Assembly (NCBI GenBank): GCA_021802375.1
Contig: JAKAAL010000040.1
Span: 1-12,954, forward strand
DNA length: 12,954 nucleotides
Reading direction: 5' to 3'
Source: Bacillota bacterium
GTDB lineage: Bacteria > Bacillota_E > Sulfobacillia > Sulfobacillales > Sulfobacillaceae
The position numbers and the translations under genes are program-made. Positions within the stretch are counted from its first letter, which is position 1. Every line of letters starts with the position of its first letter. The notes beneath the pieces are model-generated. The model searched no databases. It was not told the origin of the DNA and was given only the letters and a program-made list of their open reading frames with translations. This document shows, piece after piece, positions 1-7,029 of this stretch.

Positions 1-49
1 TGATAACACTCCGTTTTTGGTTGATTTGGATGACACCTTAATTATACCA

Positions 50-74
50 AAAACCCAGTATTCATGCGGGTTTT
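50..74. terminator. Weak bidirectional terminator-like hairpin
   Basis: AAAACCC (50-56) and GGGTTTT (68-74) form a 7-bp stem with an 11-base loop. Read on either strand the hairpin ends in a T-run, so it could terminate transcription both ways. The stem is short and half A-T, and no intact gene ends next to it, so this is a weak call. Confidence 0.25.
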
Positions 75-152
75 GCGGTCTTTTGACCCATGAACTTTGT
101 TGTGATTTCGAGGTGCGAAAGTCAAGTGGGTATTGCAGAACCACAGCAAACC

Positions 153-224
153 ACTCGGAGGTCTTTTGATTATCGTATCCTTTGCATCGTGATGCAATCT
201 TCATCCTCCGAGTTATGGGAGGAT
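153..224. promoter_or_regulatory. Nested, mutually exclusive inverted repeats
   Basis: ACTCGGAGG (153-161) pairs perfectly with CCTCCGAGT (205-213). Between them lies TTGCATC-gt-GATGCAA (182-197), a 7-bp-arm near-palindrome. The 3' arm of the outer stem can instead pair with GGAGGAT (218-224), since ATCCTCC occupies 203-209. Two alternative stems therefore share one arm, the layout seen in attenuators and riboswitches; the inner palindrome alone could be a dimeric repressor site. No known riboswitch class is recognised, and the next gene downstream is broken, so any function is inference. Confidence 0.28.
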
Positions 225-445
225 ATTCCCGATAGATGTTTGGATCACCCTGTTGGCCAGTGCTTTTTCATCAGCGGTATCGGACCCGGGGTTAGGGCAT
301 CTCATCCGAAGGTTCAGTGCGTGGATCCGGTATCCATGCCCGCATACCTGGATCCATATGTTTCACATTATGCCCGAGGACGCGGAGCGCCCCAGCTATG
401 CCGTTGTGGGCTGATGCCCATCTGTTGCCGGCAGGCGACTTAATC

Positions 446-668
446 GGGGCCGCCGATGACACCTTGCGGCACAAGAGCGGTCGGCATGTGGCTCATGCCG
501 GGTATTATCGGGATGCTGTGCGGACTCGCGCAAGGGGAATCATTGCTACAAGCTGCCCACAAAGCGTGCGTGGGCGCATCCTTAAGTGTGCGCTGGCCAA
601 GCGTAATTCCGGCAATTCCGTCGGTAGATGAGGTGGATCGTATATTTGAGGCTAGGGAGCAAAATTGA
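446..668 (+). pseudogene. Degraded C-terminus of PfkB-family kinase
   Basis: The 3' part reads in one frame as GIIGMLCGLAQGESLLQAA followed by a stretch ending near PAIPSVDEVDRIF. This has the layout of the last helices of PfkB-family kinases (ribokinase, pseudouridine kinase): a small-residue helix, a G-(E)SLxxAAxxA helix, then a P-x-P-T/S-x-x-E-V end. Just upstream, in a different frame (446-466), is GAADDTL, resembling the family's catalytic GAGDT motif. The two parts are joined only by a frameshift, and no start or N-terminal half is visible, so the gene is dead. It ends 61 bases before an intact nucleoside hydrolase; a kinase acting on the released ribose or nucleoside would fit as its former operon partner. 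The similarity is by eye and moderate. Confidence 0.42.
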
Positions 669-729
669 GAAAATTGAGGCGATACGTGGAGGATTTGCCT
701 CTGCCCTTGCCCACAGGGAGTGATAACGC

Positions 730-1686
730 GTGAATGTGGTAGTGGATACCGACACCGCTGGTGATGATGCGATTTCGCTTTTAGTCGCCTTGCGTACGGC
801 ATGGGTCGTTGTGCACGGTATTACGATTAATGTGGGAAACGTAGGGTTTGACCAACAAGTGGAAAACGCTCTAAAAACCGTCGAGGTAGCCGAGAGAGCA
901 GAACAGGTTGCCGTTTATCCTGGGGCTTCGATTCCGTTGTTGCGGCAATGGGCTAGTGCTGAATACGTCCATGGTTCCGATGGCATGGGCGAAGCTTATT
1001 TTCCCCCCGTACGCCAGCGCCCGGAGACTACCAACGCGGTCCAATTCCTCCTGGAGGCTTCGCATCGATGGAAAGGGTCTTTGGTCATTGTGGCCCAAGC
1101 TCCTCTTACCAATCTAGCCCTGGCGGTGCGCCAGGATCCAACCTTTCCGTCTCGTGTCGCCCAGTTGTGGGTAATGGGCGGGAGCAGCAACGGTATCGGC
1201 AATATCGAGCCGTTGTCAGAATACAATTTTTATGTGGATCCCGAAGCCGCCGCTATTGTATTTTCTGCTGGGTTTAACCTCTATATGGTTGGTTGGGACG
1301 TGGCGCTTGAGGCAAGCATAATCCGTCCTGCAGACCTCGATCGGATTCGTCTGATGGATACACCCTGGAGCCGCTTCTTTTTGCAAACGCAAAAAACGAC
1401 ATTAGAGTTTAACCAACGGGATGGGGGCATTGATGGGACCAGTCACCCGGACTCCCTGACAATGGCCATGGCCTTGGATAATAGCATCTGGCAAGAAGGT
1501 GCAGACTATTATGTGGCCATCGAGACACGGGGTGAGTTTACCCGGGGCACCTCGGTTGTCGATCGGCTCAACGTCTGGAAGAAGCCTGCCAATGCCCACG
1601 TTTGCCTAAAGGCGGATGCTCATCGTTTTAAACAAATGCTGCTGACTCTACTCGAAACGGGCAGAACGGGAATCCAACCTACATAA
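730..1686 (+). CDS. Inosine/uridine-preferring nucleoside hydrolase
   Basis: This enzyme hydrolyses the N-glycosidic bond of purine or pyrimidine nucleosides to free base plus ribose in the cytoplasm, in salvage or catabolism. The 318-aa product has the usual family length. Its N-terminus carries DTDTAGDD (residues 6-13), the Ca2+- and ribose-binding aspartate cluster of the DTDxxxDD type. LWVMGGS, a YNFYVDPEAA motif (the conserved NxxxDPEAA ribose-binding element) and a late SHPDSLTMA element (His-x-D, the active-site histidine region) follow in the expected order. The GTG start is favoured because AGGGAG (about 715-720) precedes it by 9 bases and the aspartate motif falls immediately after, as in the family. 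Substrate preference (inosine, uridine, cytidine or a broad range) cannot be read from these motifs. It is one of only two intact genes in the left half, flanked by a broken kinase and broken base permeases, so its product may no longer be well used. Confidence 0.93.
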   Translation: MNVVVDTDTAGDDAISLLVALRTAWVVVHGITINVGNVGFDQQVENALKTVEVAERAEQVAVYPGASIPLLRQWASAEYVHGSDGMGEAYFPPVRQRPETTNAVQFLLEASHRWKGSLVIVAQAPLTNLALAVRQDPTFPSRVAQLWVMGGSSNGIGNIEPLSEYNFYVDPEAAAIVFSAGFNLYMVGWDVALEASIIRPADLDRIRLMDTPWSRFFLQTQKTTLEFNQRDGGIDGTSHPDSLTMAMALDNSIWQEGADYYVAIETRGEFTRGTSVVDRLNVWKKPANAHVCLKADAHRFKQMLLTLLETGRTGIQPT

Positions 1687-1748
1687 ACGCGGTTGTCCTA
1701 AGCCATATCAAAAGACAGCCCGAGGAATTTAGCATCTTCCGTCTGTCA

Positions 1749-1777
1749 TTGACAAAAACGGTAGCTTTTCGAAATAT
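1749..1777 (+). promoter_or_regulatory. Putative sigma-70-type promoter
   Basis: A perfect TTGACA (1749-1754) is followed after 17 bases by AAATAT (1772-1777), a poor match to TATAAT. It lies about 60 bases upstream of the first NCS1 permease remnant, in the gap after the nucleoside hydrolase, where a promoter would be expected. The strong -35 and correct spacing support it; the weak -10 limits confidence. Confidence 0.4.
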
Positions 1778-1837
1778 CTACTAACCGCTTCATAAAAAGT
1801 AGCTGGAATTGATTTTTCCAATTGACGGAGGTCGATT

Positions 1838-2515
1838 ATGACAGGATCACAAAAACTGGTGCCCGAGCCGTCAACGGCGGGTATTCTCGGGGAAGTGGAG
1901 ACAGTCGAAATTTTACCGATCCCTGACAATTAGTGCACCATGTCCCCCGGAAAAATGACCATCGTGTAGCTAATAGCATCGGCTTCGACTTCGGCTTCGG
2001 CAACCACACCGCTTATCGGAGAACCGTGGTTCCATTTTGGTGTAATCAATTAGATTTTAGCGATCCTGTTGAGTTGGCTTATCGGACTGGTGCTCGCAGG
2101 ACTTTTTCTGAAACTGAGATGGGAAGTTCCGCTAACGGCACTCGGTGTTGCCCGCAAAAGCTACGGAACTGCGGCAGCGTTTTTATTTTCGGTGCTCTTT
2201 ACCTTTGTGAACAGGGGGTGGTTTGGTCTGAACGCGGCGGGGGCGGGAGAAACATTGAGCGCCATCACACACAAGTCTAGTGAGCTTGGGTTTGGGATTA
2301 TCGGCGTGATCCAAGTGATCTTGGTACTGTTTGGTATGAAGTGGTTGGTTCAAGCCTCTTGGCAAAACCGCATTCTTTTTGGCTCCCTTGGTAGGCATTA
2401 TGGTATCGGTAATGGTCTGTACTCGCAACAAGGAACCGGCAATTGGAACCTGGCATTGTTAGGTGCTCATGCACCAGTTTGAGGTGTCATGGCTACGGTC
2501 GATGTCGCTCTAGAA
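1838..2515 (+). pseudogene. NCS1 nucleobase permease, copy 1 (broken)
   Basis: The N-terminal peptide starts at an ATG with GGAGG six bases upstream. In the same frame, broken by three TAG codons (1931, 1967, 2051), the translation parallels the second permease copy 0.75 kb downstream: SASATTPLIG, WLIGLVLAGLF, PLTALGVAR, FTFVNRGWFGLN, VILVLFGMKWL. After KWL some 70 residues present in copy 2 are missing. A shifted stretch then rejoins at YSQQGTGNWNLALLG, a Trp codon has become TGA (2480-2482), and similarity fades near 2515. NCS1 proteins (CodB, allantoin and hydantoin permeases) are 12-helix symporters of about 430-480 aa that import purines, cytosine, uracil or hydantoins. This copy cannot make a working transporter. 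It appears to be a diverged tandem duplicate of its neighbour in an older state of decay. Confidence 0.85.
1981..1998 (+). repeat. Hexamer tandem repeat inside permease copy 1
   Basis: GGCTTC-GACTTC-GGCTTC occupies three consecutive hexamers, followed by a partial fourth (GGCAAC). It lengthens the SASATTPLIG element relative to permease copy 2, consistent with slippage during decay of this pseudogene. Confidence 0.5.
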
Positions 2516-2585
2516 TACGATTTTTTGTATAACGGGATCAATGTACGAAAGGTAGAAAAGTTCCAAAAATCAAGGAGGGAAACAA

Positions 2586-3649
2586 ATGGAGTGGCCGGAA
2601 AGCTCTCAGACAACTCTTGGACGTGTGGGACAGGAGATCGAGACCGTTGGTGTTTTACCGGTGCCGGATCGGGAACGAAAAATGACCCCGTGGCATCTAT
2701 TTGTTGTATTCGCAATGGCATCTGCGTCCGCAACAACGCCTCTCATTGGCTCTCTGCTATACAAGATGGGAGTTACCAACATGATTTTGGCTATCGTGTT
2801 GGCATTCTTAATTGGTTTGGTTCCTGCAGGACTTTTTAGCGAAATGGGCCGGGAATTACCTCTCACCGCTTTAATTGTCGCACGTCAAACATTCGGCAGA
2901 GGGGGGCGTTAGCTTTTGCTATCTTTTTTACGTTCGTTAACGTCGGGTGGTTTGGCCTCAATACCGAGGTTGGCGGAGAAATTCTGTCTTCGATTTTCCA
3001 TATGCATGGTGAATTTTGGTTCTGGTTTGTGGGAGGCATTCAAATCGTTCTAGTATTGTTTGGAATGAAGTGGCTAGAATACTTTTACCGATACACGTCG
3101 GCTCTCTTGGTCGTATGTGTTGGTGCTTTAACTATATACTTGTTTACGCATTTTCGCGTACATGCTATTCCTCCTGTCGGACACACGGCGTGGGGTGAGG
3201 CATTAGGCACCATTCTGATTTTCTCAATTCTCTCGTGGACATATAAAATTTCAACGGTATCGCGGTTCGCCGTACCCTTCAATAATTCGGCAAAACGCGC
3301 ACGATTTTTCTTGGCACCTCCTATCGGGATTATGGTTCCTGTGCTTGTTATGGGATTTGTCGGTATCTTTAGCCAGCAGGCTACTGGCAATTGGAACGTC
3401 GCTCTCCTGGGAACTTCCATACCTATTTGGGGTGTTATAGCGGCAGTCGGTGTAGCATTGGCTGTTATCCATACCAATGCTTTAAATCTCTATCCGTCAA
3501 CGGTGGATTTGCTAGTCGCGCTGAATACCATCAAAAAGCATACCAAATGGGATCAACCTATTTCCACCATCGGATTGGGCATTCTTTCTACACTTCTCGC
3601 CATTTATGGAATACTCGCCCACGTTCAAGGATTCCTGAACATTCTCGGT
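2586..3649 (+). pseudogene. NCS1 nucleobase permease, copy 2 (frameshifted, truncated)
   Basis: The reading frame starts at ATG 2586 behind AGGAGGGA with five bases of spacing. It encodes a soluble N-terminal tail of about 40 residues, then NCS1-type transmembrane segments (SASATTPLIG region, ILAIVLAFLIGLVPAGLF, then ARQTFGR). At a run of six G (2901-2906) the frame is lost and hits TAG at 2910. One extra G would restore ARQTFGRGGALAFAIFFTF and match copy 1 in length. From there the second frame runs through GWFGLN, VLVLFGMKWLEYFYRYTSA, ISTVSRFAVPF and NALNLYPSTVDLL to FLNILG, ending at 3649. There similarity stops exactly where an 18-bp inverted repeat begins; the frame then closes at 3677-3679. 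About 355 codons remain of an expected 430-480, so the last transmembrane helices are gone even if the G-run is a sequencing error. It would have imported nucleobases or hydantoins, fitting the hydrolase upstream and the hydantoinase-B remnant downstream. Confidence 0.85.
2901..2906 (+). repeat. G6 tract carrying the permease frameshift
   Basis: Six G interrupt permease copy 2. Comparison with copy 1 implies seven G in the functional gene. Loss of one base leads to TAG at 2910-2912. Replication slippage, a phase-variable tract and a sequencing error all remain possible. Confidence 0.6.
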
Positions 3650-3712
3650 GAGCCTTTTGCGTTGTCCTGGAAGCCTTGAGGGACAAAGGTTTAAGGACAA
3701 CGCAAAAGGCTC
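3650..3712. repeat. 18-bp perfect inverted repeat at a deletion junction
   Basis: GAGCCTTTTGCGTTGTCC (3650-3667) is the exact reverse complement of 3695-3712, with a 27-base spacer. The right arm lies within native hydantoinase-B coding sequence (it encodes the DNAKGS peptide). The left arm begins at the very base where permease similarity ends. This fits a fold-back or template-switch event that copied a piece of the hydantoinase gene in reverse while joining two truncated genes. No T-run follows, so it is not a terminator. Confidence 0.8.
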
Positions 3713-5013
3713 GGCCTATGATCAGCTCTGGGCCATCGGGGGAGCCAGCCGTCATATTCATTTCAATCCGACGCCAGGATTGCTCAGTTGTGCCGATTAC
3801 CCTGCGTCTATGAGCTGCGGTGGAACGATCGGCGCCTATGGCGCGATCGTGTTAGCGAATAACTGTGTGGCGAAAATGATGGCGAGTTCTGGGGACGAGA
3901 TCTTACAACGCGACATCATGGCCAATGAGGCGAACAGCATGTGGCCCATTACGCAACTCTCAGGGACAGACCGACGTGGGGAAGCATTTGGCTCTGCTAT
4001 TTTAGATCCGATGATTGGGGGATTAGGCGCGTTTTCGTTTCGGGACGGGGTGGATACAGGCGGGATGTATTTAGTGCCAAAAGGACGTGCGGCGAATGTA
4101 GAACAAAACGAGTTACATTTTCCTGTGTTATATCTGTATCGGAAAGAATTACCGGACTCTGGGGGTGCAGGGCAGTATCGGGGGGGGCAATAGTGGGGAA
4201 TTGGTTTTCATTCCCCATAAAACGAACCGGATCATCCAGGACACCGCAACATCGGGCGCTGCCGTTCCGACGGGGATGGGACTCTTTGGAGGAAATCCTG
4301 CTTGCACAAACGAGTATGTCATGGTTTTTGGGAGTAATGTACGGGAGCAATTGGCTGAAAGTTCTATACCCTGCAACTGGCAAGAACTGCAAGGTCGAGT
4401 TGAACGATTGTCGCCAAAGCGGGCGAACATTGTGCAAGAATCGTCCGATGTGTACGTCATTCATTGGGCTGCAGGGGCCGGATATGGAGATCCAATCTTG
4501 CGAGAGATTGCTCTGGTTCAAAAAGATCTCGTGGCGGGATCCATTTCCCACGGGACGGCAGAGAAGATCTATGGCGTAGTGTGGGATTATGAACGCGATC
4601 TCGTCAATGTCGATGCGACAGAACGACGACGTCAAAAACTCCGACAGTCACGCATCTCGACGTTCAATGCCAATTCAACTCAGGAACGTGTTCAGGAATC
4701 CTCACGAGAGTTCGGGAAACGTCTCAGCGGGGCGTTATGGTACAACAAACGAGGAAACTCCTCCCAATGGCAGTGTGGTCAGTGCGGTGCGTTTTTAGGA
4801 GAAGGTCGGCATAATTATAAGGTGGGAGCGCACATGAATCGTTATCCGGTAACAGAAGGAAATCGACTGATTGGTGACCCAGCGGCGTTTGTTGATGTCT
4901 CCATTTGGTGGAACGAATATTGTTGCCCACATTGTGGTGTGCGCTTAGATACGGAGTTAGTGCGCGAAGGAGACGCTGCCCTATGGGATATTGAGATTAA
5001 ATTAGGGGAATGA
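3669..5013 (+). pseudogene. Hydantoinase B / acetone-carboxylase-gamma fusion (broken)
   Basis: Similarity to the HyuB/oxoprolinase-B family starts near EGQRFKDNAKGSAYDQLW and runs through HIHFNPTPGLLSCADYP, SCGGTIGAYGAI and DSGGAGQYRGG. A run of eight G (4180-4187) then shifts the frame. Seven G would restore RGGNSGELVFIPHKTNR in the second frame, which continues to YGDP and SHGTAEKIYGVVWD, typical of the HyuB C-terminus. The last 115 or so residues hold two CxxC pairs (WQCGQCG and CCPHCG) and end LWDIEIKLGE. This resembles the gamma subunit of acetone/acetophenone carboxylases, a small zinc-binding protein here fused to HyuB. The family performs ATP-dependent hydrolysis of cyclic amides or carboxylation of ketones, together with a HyuA partner, which is absent. 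Perhaps 250 or more N-terminal residues are missing, so this is a remnant. Substrate is unknown. Confidence 0.82.
4180..4187 (+). repeat. G8 tract carrying the hydantoinase-B frameshift
   Basis: Eight G follow QY in the conserved GGAGQYRGG element; seven would keep one frame through GGNSGEL. The extra base leads to TAG at 4192-4194 (CAA-TAG). It is the second G-run frameshift in 1.3 kb, with the opposite sign to the one at 2901. Confidence 0.65.
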
Positions 5014-5185
5014 CAGCTAAAAAAAGTCCTAGGACACAGGGTGGGAAAGCGGACTATTCGTTGTGCTGTGCGAGCTCGCGGATACTGGGGCAGACGTGAT
5101 ATTCCATGCGTTGTGCAGGGAAGGGGGAGCGAATGGGCGCTCTCAAACCCACAAGGAAAATTCCAGAGAGAGGGTTGATTCATCG
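5014..5185 (+). promoter_or_regulatory. Leader of HMG-CoA reductase gene
   Basis: 172 bases between the hydantoinase-B stop and the HMG-CoA reductase start. An ATG at 5010 overlaps the stop codon (ATGA) but opens only 29 codons of unrecognised sequence. Two perfect 10-bp palindromes occur: GTCCTAGGAC (5026-5035) and GCGAGCTCGC (5070-5079). The reductase reading frame is open back to about 5063, but the extra residues are not family-like. No convincing -35/-10 pair is seen. GAGAGAGGG (about 5166-5174) is the probable ribosome binding site. Confidence 0.35.
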
Positions 5186-6478
5186 ATGGCTGTTAAAAAT
5201 TCTCGTATAAGTGGGTTATACAATAAATCAGTGGCAGAGAGACTAGCGATCGTGGAAGAAATGGTCGGCCTCTCAAAATCAGATACCAGTCGAATTTTTT
5301 CTGGGCAAGGTTTGCAGACAACAATCGCTGACCGCATGATCGAGAACGTGATCGGCGTTTACCCCCTTCCTTTTGGAATCGCGACTAATTTCGTGATTAA
5401 TGGAAGAGACTATCTCATTCCCATGGTAGTGGAGGAACCTTCCGTTGTCGCGGCAGCGAGTTTCATGGCCAAACTCACCCGAGATTATGGAGGATTTGAG
5501 ACCTCGTATAGCGGATCTTTGATGATTGGCCAGATGCATGTGGTCGATGTGGGCGATCCTTATGGTGCACGCTTAAGTCTCTTGCAGCACCGTGACGAGT
5601 TACTCACTCAGGCTAACGCGTTGGATAAAACATTAGTTTCTTTGGGAGGCGGGGCCCGAGAAATCGAAGTGCGGGTCTTAGAGGGAACCAAGAACGGTAC
5701 TATCGTGGCACTGCATCTTATTGTCGATGTGCTTGATGCTATGGGAGCCAATGCGGTGAACACGATGGCGGAACGATTGGCGGGTGAGGTGGAGCGTATT
5801 ACCAACGGTCGAGTTTTATTGCGTATTCTAAGTAATTTGGCCGATTTACGGGTGGCTCGTGCTCGGGTGGTGGTGCCATCTCAAGCGTTGGATACAGAAG
5901 GGTATTCTGGCGACGCAGTGGTCGCGGGCATTGTGGAGGCGTATCAAGTGGCGGATGCGGATCCCTACCGGACAACAACGCACAACAAAGGTATTATGAA
6001 CGGCATCGACCCCATTGTGGTAGCCACGGGTAATGACTGGCGGGCCATTGAAGCTGGAGCGCATGCCTATGCCACACGTACGGGCCGTTATCGGTCATTG
6101 ACAACCTGGGAACGGGACCAGCAAGGCCGCCTGGTAGGAACCTTGGAATTACCGATGGCGGTGGGAATCGTGGGCGGTGCGACCAAAACGCATCCCTTGG
6201 CGCAGTTGAGTTTAAAAATTCTTGGTGTGGAAACAGCGGCAGAATTAGCCCAGGTAATTGTTGCCGTCGGATTATCGCAAAACATGGCTGCCTTGCGAGT
6301 TCTATCCACCGAGGGTGTCCAGCGGGGACATATGGAATTGCATGCGCGGAATATCGTGATCCAGGCGGGGGTTCCCAGCGTTGCCGCGGACTGGGTGATT
6401 GCGGAAATGGTTAAAACGCGCGATGTGCGCGTGGATCGCGCTAAAGAATTGACGAATCAGTGGGAGAGAAGTCGGTAA
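5186..6478 (+). CDS. mvaA: Hydroxymethylglutaryl-CoA reductase, class II (degradative)
   Basis: Class II HMG-CoA reductase interconverts (S)-HMG-CoA and mevalonate in the cytoplasm. In Pseudomonas mevalonii it runs in the oxidative direction, for growth on mevalonate. From ATG 5186 the product is 430 aa, matching the class II size. Visible landmarks in order are ENVIG (53-57), the catalytic Glu in VVEEPSVVAAAS (E83), the HMG-CoA-binding DAMGANAVN (184-192), the catalytic Lys in HNKGIMNG (K268), the catalytic Asp in ATGNDWRA (D284) and the catalytic His in RGHMELHARN (H382). Numbering is within one residue of the P. mevalonii enzyme as I recall it. An Asp at 147 before TLVSLGGG corresponds to the P. 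mevalonii Asp146 that favours NADH over NADPH, so an NADH-dependent enzyme is likely. The open frame extends upstream to about 5063, but family proteins begin near SRISGLYNKS, so the ATG is preferred. HMG-CoA lyase and acetoacetate genes, its usual catabolic partners, are not adjacent. Confidence 0.95.
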   Translation: MAVKNSRISGLYNKSVAERLAIVEEMVGLSKSDTSRIFSGQGLQTTIADRMIENVIGVYPLPFGIATNFVINGRDYLIPMVVEEPSVVAAASFMAKLTRDYGGFETSYSGSLMIGQMHVVDVGDPYGARLSLLQHRDELLTQANALDKTLVSLGGGAREIEVRVLEGTKNGTIVALHLIVDVLDAMGANAVNTMAERLAGEVERITNGRVLLRILSNLADLRVARARVVVPSQALDTEGYSGDAVVAGIVEAYQVADADPYRTTTHNKGIMNGIDPIVVATGNDWRAIEAGAHAYATRTGRYRSLTTWERDQQGRLVGTLELPMAVGIVGGATKTHPLAQLSLKILGVETAAELAQVIVAVGLSQNMAALRVLSTEGVQRGHMELHARNIVIQAGVPSVAADWVIAEMVKTRDVRVDRAKELTNQWERSR

Positions 6479-6494
6479 TCGCGGAGAGGCTGTG

Positions 6495-6602
6495 ATGATT
6501 GTGAAAACATCGTCGATGATTTGGCCTGAGTGGAGTGTTGCGCGATGTCTCACCACACTCTGTAAAATAATGGCACTGAACCTCGCGGGCACTGCGACTT
6601 GA
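6495..6602 (+). CDS. Very short ORF after mvaA, unknown
   Basis: A 35-codon frame (begins MIVKTSSMIWPEWSVA) starts 17 bases after the mvaA stop, behind GGAGAGG at a usable distance, and ends at TGA just before the GC hairpin. The ribosome binding site and position suggest translation coupled to mvaA. The peptide matches nothing I know and may be the stub of a lost operon partner or chance. Confidence 0.2.
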   Translation: MIVKTSSMIWPEWSVARCLTTLCKIMALNLAGTAT

Positions 6603-6625
6603 ACGGCCCCGATGTGGATATGCAC

Positions 6626-6653
6626 TCCGGGGGCTCGATGGCCCCCGGATTTC
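6626..6653 (+). terminator. GC-rich hairpin, probable terminator of mvaA
   Basis: TCCGGGGGC (6626-6634), loop TCGATG, GCCCCCGGA (6641-6649): a perfect 9-bp, very GC-rich stem followed by TTTCT. The T-tract is short (one T, TTTCT in total), so termination may be partial. It lies about 150 bases after mvaA and before the convergent operon, a sensible place for a terminator. Confidence 0.5.
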
Positions 6654-7029
6654 TGCAGGTCGGCAGGGACCATTGCGGGCTGGTGGGTGTGGACGTCTCG
6701 GAACGAGAGGTCTCCCGTCAGAAACTTGTGTTTCTCGTAGTGTAACTGTTTGATGTTAAGGTGCTAGACTGCACAATACTCTAAGTCACTTTGGTCACCC
6801 AATGCTGCGACATCGGCTTTCCACAGGGTCCGTAACTCGGCTAATTGTAGATGGGGCATCCATCGCATGATTCATTCCTAATTGAGGAATAAGGAGATGA
6901 TCACCTGATCGATTCCCCGTGACAGGTGTGCTGTGTTTTGCGGTTACGGTCGATCCTTATTCCCTTCTTGGACTGTTTTCACGTTGGAGTTACGTTTACA
7001 TGGACCACCTGCGAAATTCATGGCTATCC

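Larger units (their letters stand above)
1..445. other. Gene-poor stretch, no supported CDS
   Basis: No reading frame here gives a protein I recognise. The longest open frame (+ strand, 90-443) has a composition rich in Cys, Ser, Arg and His, as expected of chance translation, and lacks a ribosome binding site. A short open frame at the very left edge contains VDLDDTL, which resembles HAD-phosphatase motif I, but it ends after about 56 codons (at 168-170) with no further HAD motif. The stretch also contains a small hairpin near position 60 and a set of nested inverted repeats at 153-224, both listed separately. It may be the eroded 5' part of the kinase whose tail lies at 446-668, but I cannot align it to one. 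Confidence 0.45.
6479..7029. other. Intergenic boundary region without a supported gene
   Basis: About 550 bases separate the + strand catabolic region from the - strand defence operon, whose 3' ends converge here. It holds a strong GC hairpin (6626-6649), a 35-codon + strand ORF (listed separately), and on the - strand a 34-codon ORF (6868 down to 6764). The - strand ORF begins MRWMPHLQLAELRTLW and ends in TAG. The same - frame stays open for more than 100 codons after the TAG, reading HLNIKQLHYEKHKFLTGDL and onward, so an amber-interrupted remnant is possible; I do not recognise it. ATTCCT-aattg-AGGAAT (6874-6890) sits just 5' of the - strand ATG. No terminator with a good T-tract is seen for the helicase gene. 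Confidence 0.4.

Noticed and set aside
1..170. VDLDDTL at the left edge as a HAD phosphatase
   Set aside because: Only the single motif is present and the frame closes at 168-170 with no later HAD motifs.
1931..2053. Three in-frame stops in permease copy 1 are all TAG, suggesting amber readthrough or pyrrolysine.
   Set aside because: The same copy has a large internal deletion, a frameshifted stretch and a TGA replacing Trp, and no pyl genes are in view. Ordinary decay explains it.
3997..4635. A 212-codon - strand frame
   Set aside because: It is antisense to the hydantoinase-B remnant, whose + strand translation has clear family motifs.
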